Shown here in pieces: positions 62,195-64,000 of a stretch of 64,000 nucleotides of DNA (the first letter of the stretch is position 1; every line of letters starts with the position of its first letter). The position numbers and the translations under genes are program-made. Source of the DNA: Trichoplax adhaerens. Taxonomy: Eukaryota > Placozoa > Uniplacotomia > Trichoplacea > Trichoplacidae. The stretch covers positions 6,597,751 through 6,661,750 of the forward strand of contig NW_002060945.1 in the NCBI RefSeq assembly GCF_000150275.1, read 5' to 3'. The notes beneath the pieces are model-generated. The model made no database searches. It was not told where the DNA came from and saw nothing but the letters and a program-made list of their open reading frames with translations.

Positions 62195-63035
62195 GTTCTA
62201 GAAACGCTTCTCGTCTAGGTAACGATTGGATAGCAACGCCATCAATTCTCCTCTTCAATCTACTCTAATCAGTTCTCGCTATCATTAATTTCGATTCAAC
62301 AGTTAAGCAGAACTACCATTATTCCATAAGCTAGTGCCAACTCCTTTTCCATGTACTGTAATCAGTGCTCGCTAGTCACTATATATTGTTCTAGAAACGC
62401 TTCTTGTCTAGGTAACGATTGGATAGCAACGCCATCAATTCTCCTCTTCGATCTACTCTAATCAGTGCTCGCTATCATTGATTTCGATTCAACAGTTAAG
62501 CAGAACTACCATTATTCCATAAGCTAGTGCCAACTCCTCTTCCATGTACTGTAATCAGTGCTCGCTAGTCACTATATATTGTTCTAGAAACGCTTCTTGT
62601 CTAGGTAACGATTGGATAGCAACGACATCAATTCTCCTCTTCGATCTACTGTAATCAGTGCTCGCTATCATTGATTTCGATTCAACAGTTAAGCAGAACT
62701 ACCATCATTCAATAAGCCTAGCGCCAGCTCCTTTAACGTATACTACAGTTGTAATCAGTGCTCACTATCATTGATTTCGATTTAACAGTTAAGAAGAACT
62801 ACCATCATTCAATAAGCTAGCGCCAGCTCCTCTACATGTACTACAGTTGTAATCAGTGCTCGCTACTTACTACCATTGATTTCGATTCAACAGTTAAGCA
62901 GAACTACCATCATTTAATAAGCCTAGCGCAAGCTCCTCTTACATCTACTGTAATCAGTGCTCGCTATCATTGATTTCGATTCAACAGTTAAGCAGAACTA
63001 CCATCATTCAATAAGCTAACGCAAGCTTTTCTTAT
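62195..63035. repeat. Compound minisatellite: 193-bp units grading into 100-bp units
   Basis: Units starting GTTCTAGAAACGCTTCT occur at 62195, 62388 and 62581, exactly 193 bp apart and near-identical. Each contains GTAATCAGTGCTCGCTA and TTCGATTCAACAGTTAAGCA. From about 62651 the second half alone repeats about every 100 bp (62651, 62751, 62849, 62950). The 193-bp unit is itself a doublet of the shorter one with an inserted segment. It is non-coding. Confidence 0.92.
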
Positions 63036-64000
63036 TTTTACTTTGTTCTTAACCTTCAAGATGGACAGTAGACTTTCATTTTTATGTTGCTGCCGAAGGG
63101 GAAATGATGATGATGATGCCAATGTACCAGACTTGGTTAGTCGATAATAATTATTAATTTAATCGATACGAGGATAATTTTGTAATGAATATTGTAACTA
63201 TTACAATATCTAGCCTCAACGTCAAATCGAGTCTTCTGAGTTGATGCAACTTGGGCTTACAATATTTTTCTTTGTTAAATGAATCGATAGAAATGCTAGC
63301 TAGCAGTTACTTTTAACGTAGCTTTTTGTATTGTAATTCGCCTATTCTACACGTAGTCAAATGGAAAACCGCCATCCAATACGTTTACACTTGATCACAG
63401 CTGACAAGCTACGCGTAGGTATTGGATGCTGTAGTAAAATAAACCAAAATAGCCAAGTAGTAAATCACTCCAGCTGTCCTACGAGACAACTGCCTTGATT
63501 ATTGTTTACCGAATCGCTCTGATCAATCATACCGCACTTTAGAAGAATTATGCTTATTAACATTATACTGTATTTTTTACAGCATGTGTAACATTCATTG
63601 ACAAGAATAGTTACTAACGTCAGTATAGAAGGATTTCTATTAGTACAGAGACCTTAGCTTAATTGTGTTAATGTCAGCAACCTGATCTAATAAGGTAATC
63701 ACTAATGTGTAATATGCGATGTGTAGTGTGAATCACTAATGCATAAGATCGTTGTATATAAGCCAAGATTTTACTGATTATAGTTTAGTTCCTCAATCTC
63801 TGGTCTTGACACTGATCTCCCAACAAACGTAATAAAATAGCCTATTATTATCTAGCAACGTTTAGATTACTGTAAATTTTATTACAGCATGTCAAAGTAC
63901 AAAGCAGAATTACACCTTGAGTATCGACTACTTCTTCTACTATAATTCATCCTTATTAAATGAGAGTCAAAATGTAGTATGACAATGCCAGTACTGACAC
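63036..64000. other. Window end, no gene seen
   Basis: AT-rich sequence without a supported frame, RNA gene or notable repeat. Confidence 0.4.

Noticed and set aside
63373-63431. Inverted repeat ATCCAATAC...GTATTGGAT as transposon ends
   Set aside because: Arms are only about 9-10 bp, no flanking target duplication, no coding content.

Overview
This is an AT-rich animal nuclear window. Genes are split by short GT-AG introns of roughly 80-800 bp, and the proteins are typically metazoan: an EGF/zona-pellucida membrane protein, a PDZ-RGS-type RhoGEF, and ER-membrane UDP-glycosyltransferases. Compact genes with many small exons in AT-rich DNA suggest a non-bilaterian or other compact invertebrate genome. 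A placozoan (Trichoplax/Hoilungia type) is my best guess. That is an inference, not a demonstrated identification.

Layout. (1) 29-3763, + strand: the 3' part of an EGF-repeat/ZP-domain type I membrane protein in four exons; its 5' end lies outside the window. (2) 4763-14311, - strand: a complete PDZ-RH-DH-PH RhoGEF (ARHGEF11/12/LARG class). I rebuilt it from 31 small exons whose reading phases all join into one 752-residue frame; it converges with gene 1. (3) 14.3-17.3 kb: no gene found, two local tandem duplications. (4) 17.3-61 kb: a cluster of UDP-glycosyltransferase (UGT) genes with one shared three-exon plan: exon 1 signal peptide plus the start of the N-terminal domain, a long exon 2, and exon 3 with the C-terminal membrane anchor. 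Both introns keep their phase (0, then 2) in every copy. Subfamily A (five copies, all +, 17.3-36.5 kb) carries THGGSK in the donor-binding motif. Subfamily B (five copies in mixed orientation, 37.8-59.3 kb, plus relics) carries THCGSN or similar. UGT1, 2, 5, 6, 7, 8 and 11 read through. UGT3 has one nonsense codon, UGT4 a one-base frameshift in exon 1, UGT9 three lesions. Decayed relics lie near 44.1, 54.9, 55.9 and 59.9-60.8 kb. (5) 61.4-63.0 kb: a 20-bp repeat block and a minisatellite; I see no gene from there to the end.

How they work together. UGTs conjugate small lipophilic molecules with sugar in the ER lumen. A birth-and-death array with an almost fixed catalytic body and a variable N-terminal patch fits diversification of acceptor range for detoxification or self-metabolite conjugation. 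Nearly all copies end in KxKxD-type ER retrieval tails. The EGF-ZP protein and the RhoGEF are unrelated neighbours: one is predicted to be a cell-surface or matrix protein, the other to link G12/13-type receptor signalling to Rho.

Gene models come from reading splice sites, phases and protein family resemblance by eye. No alignment or database search was run. UGT numbers are local labels only.
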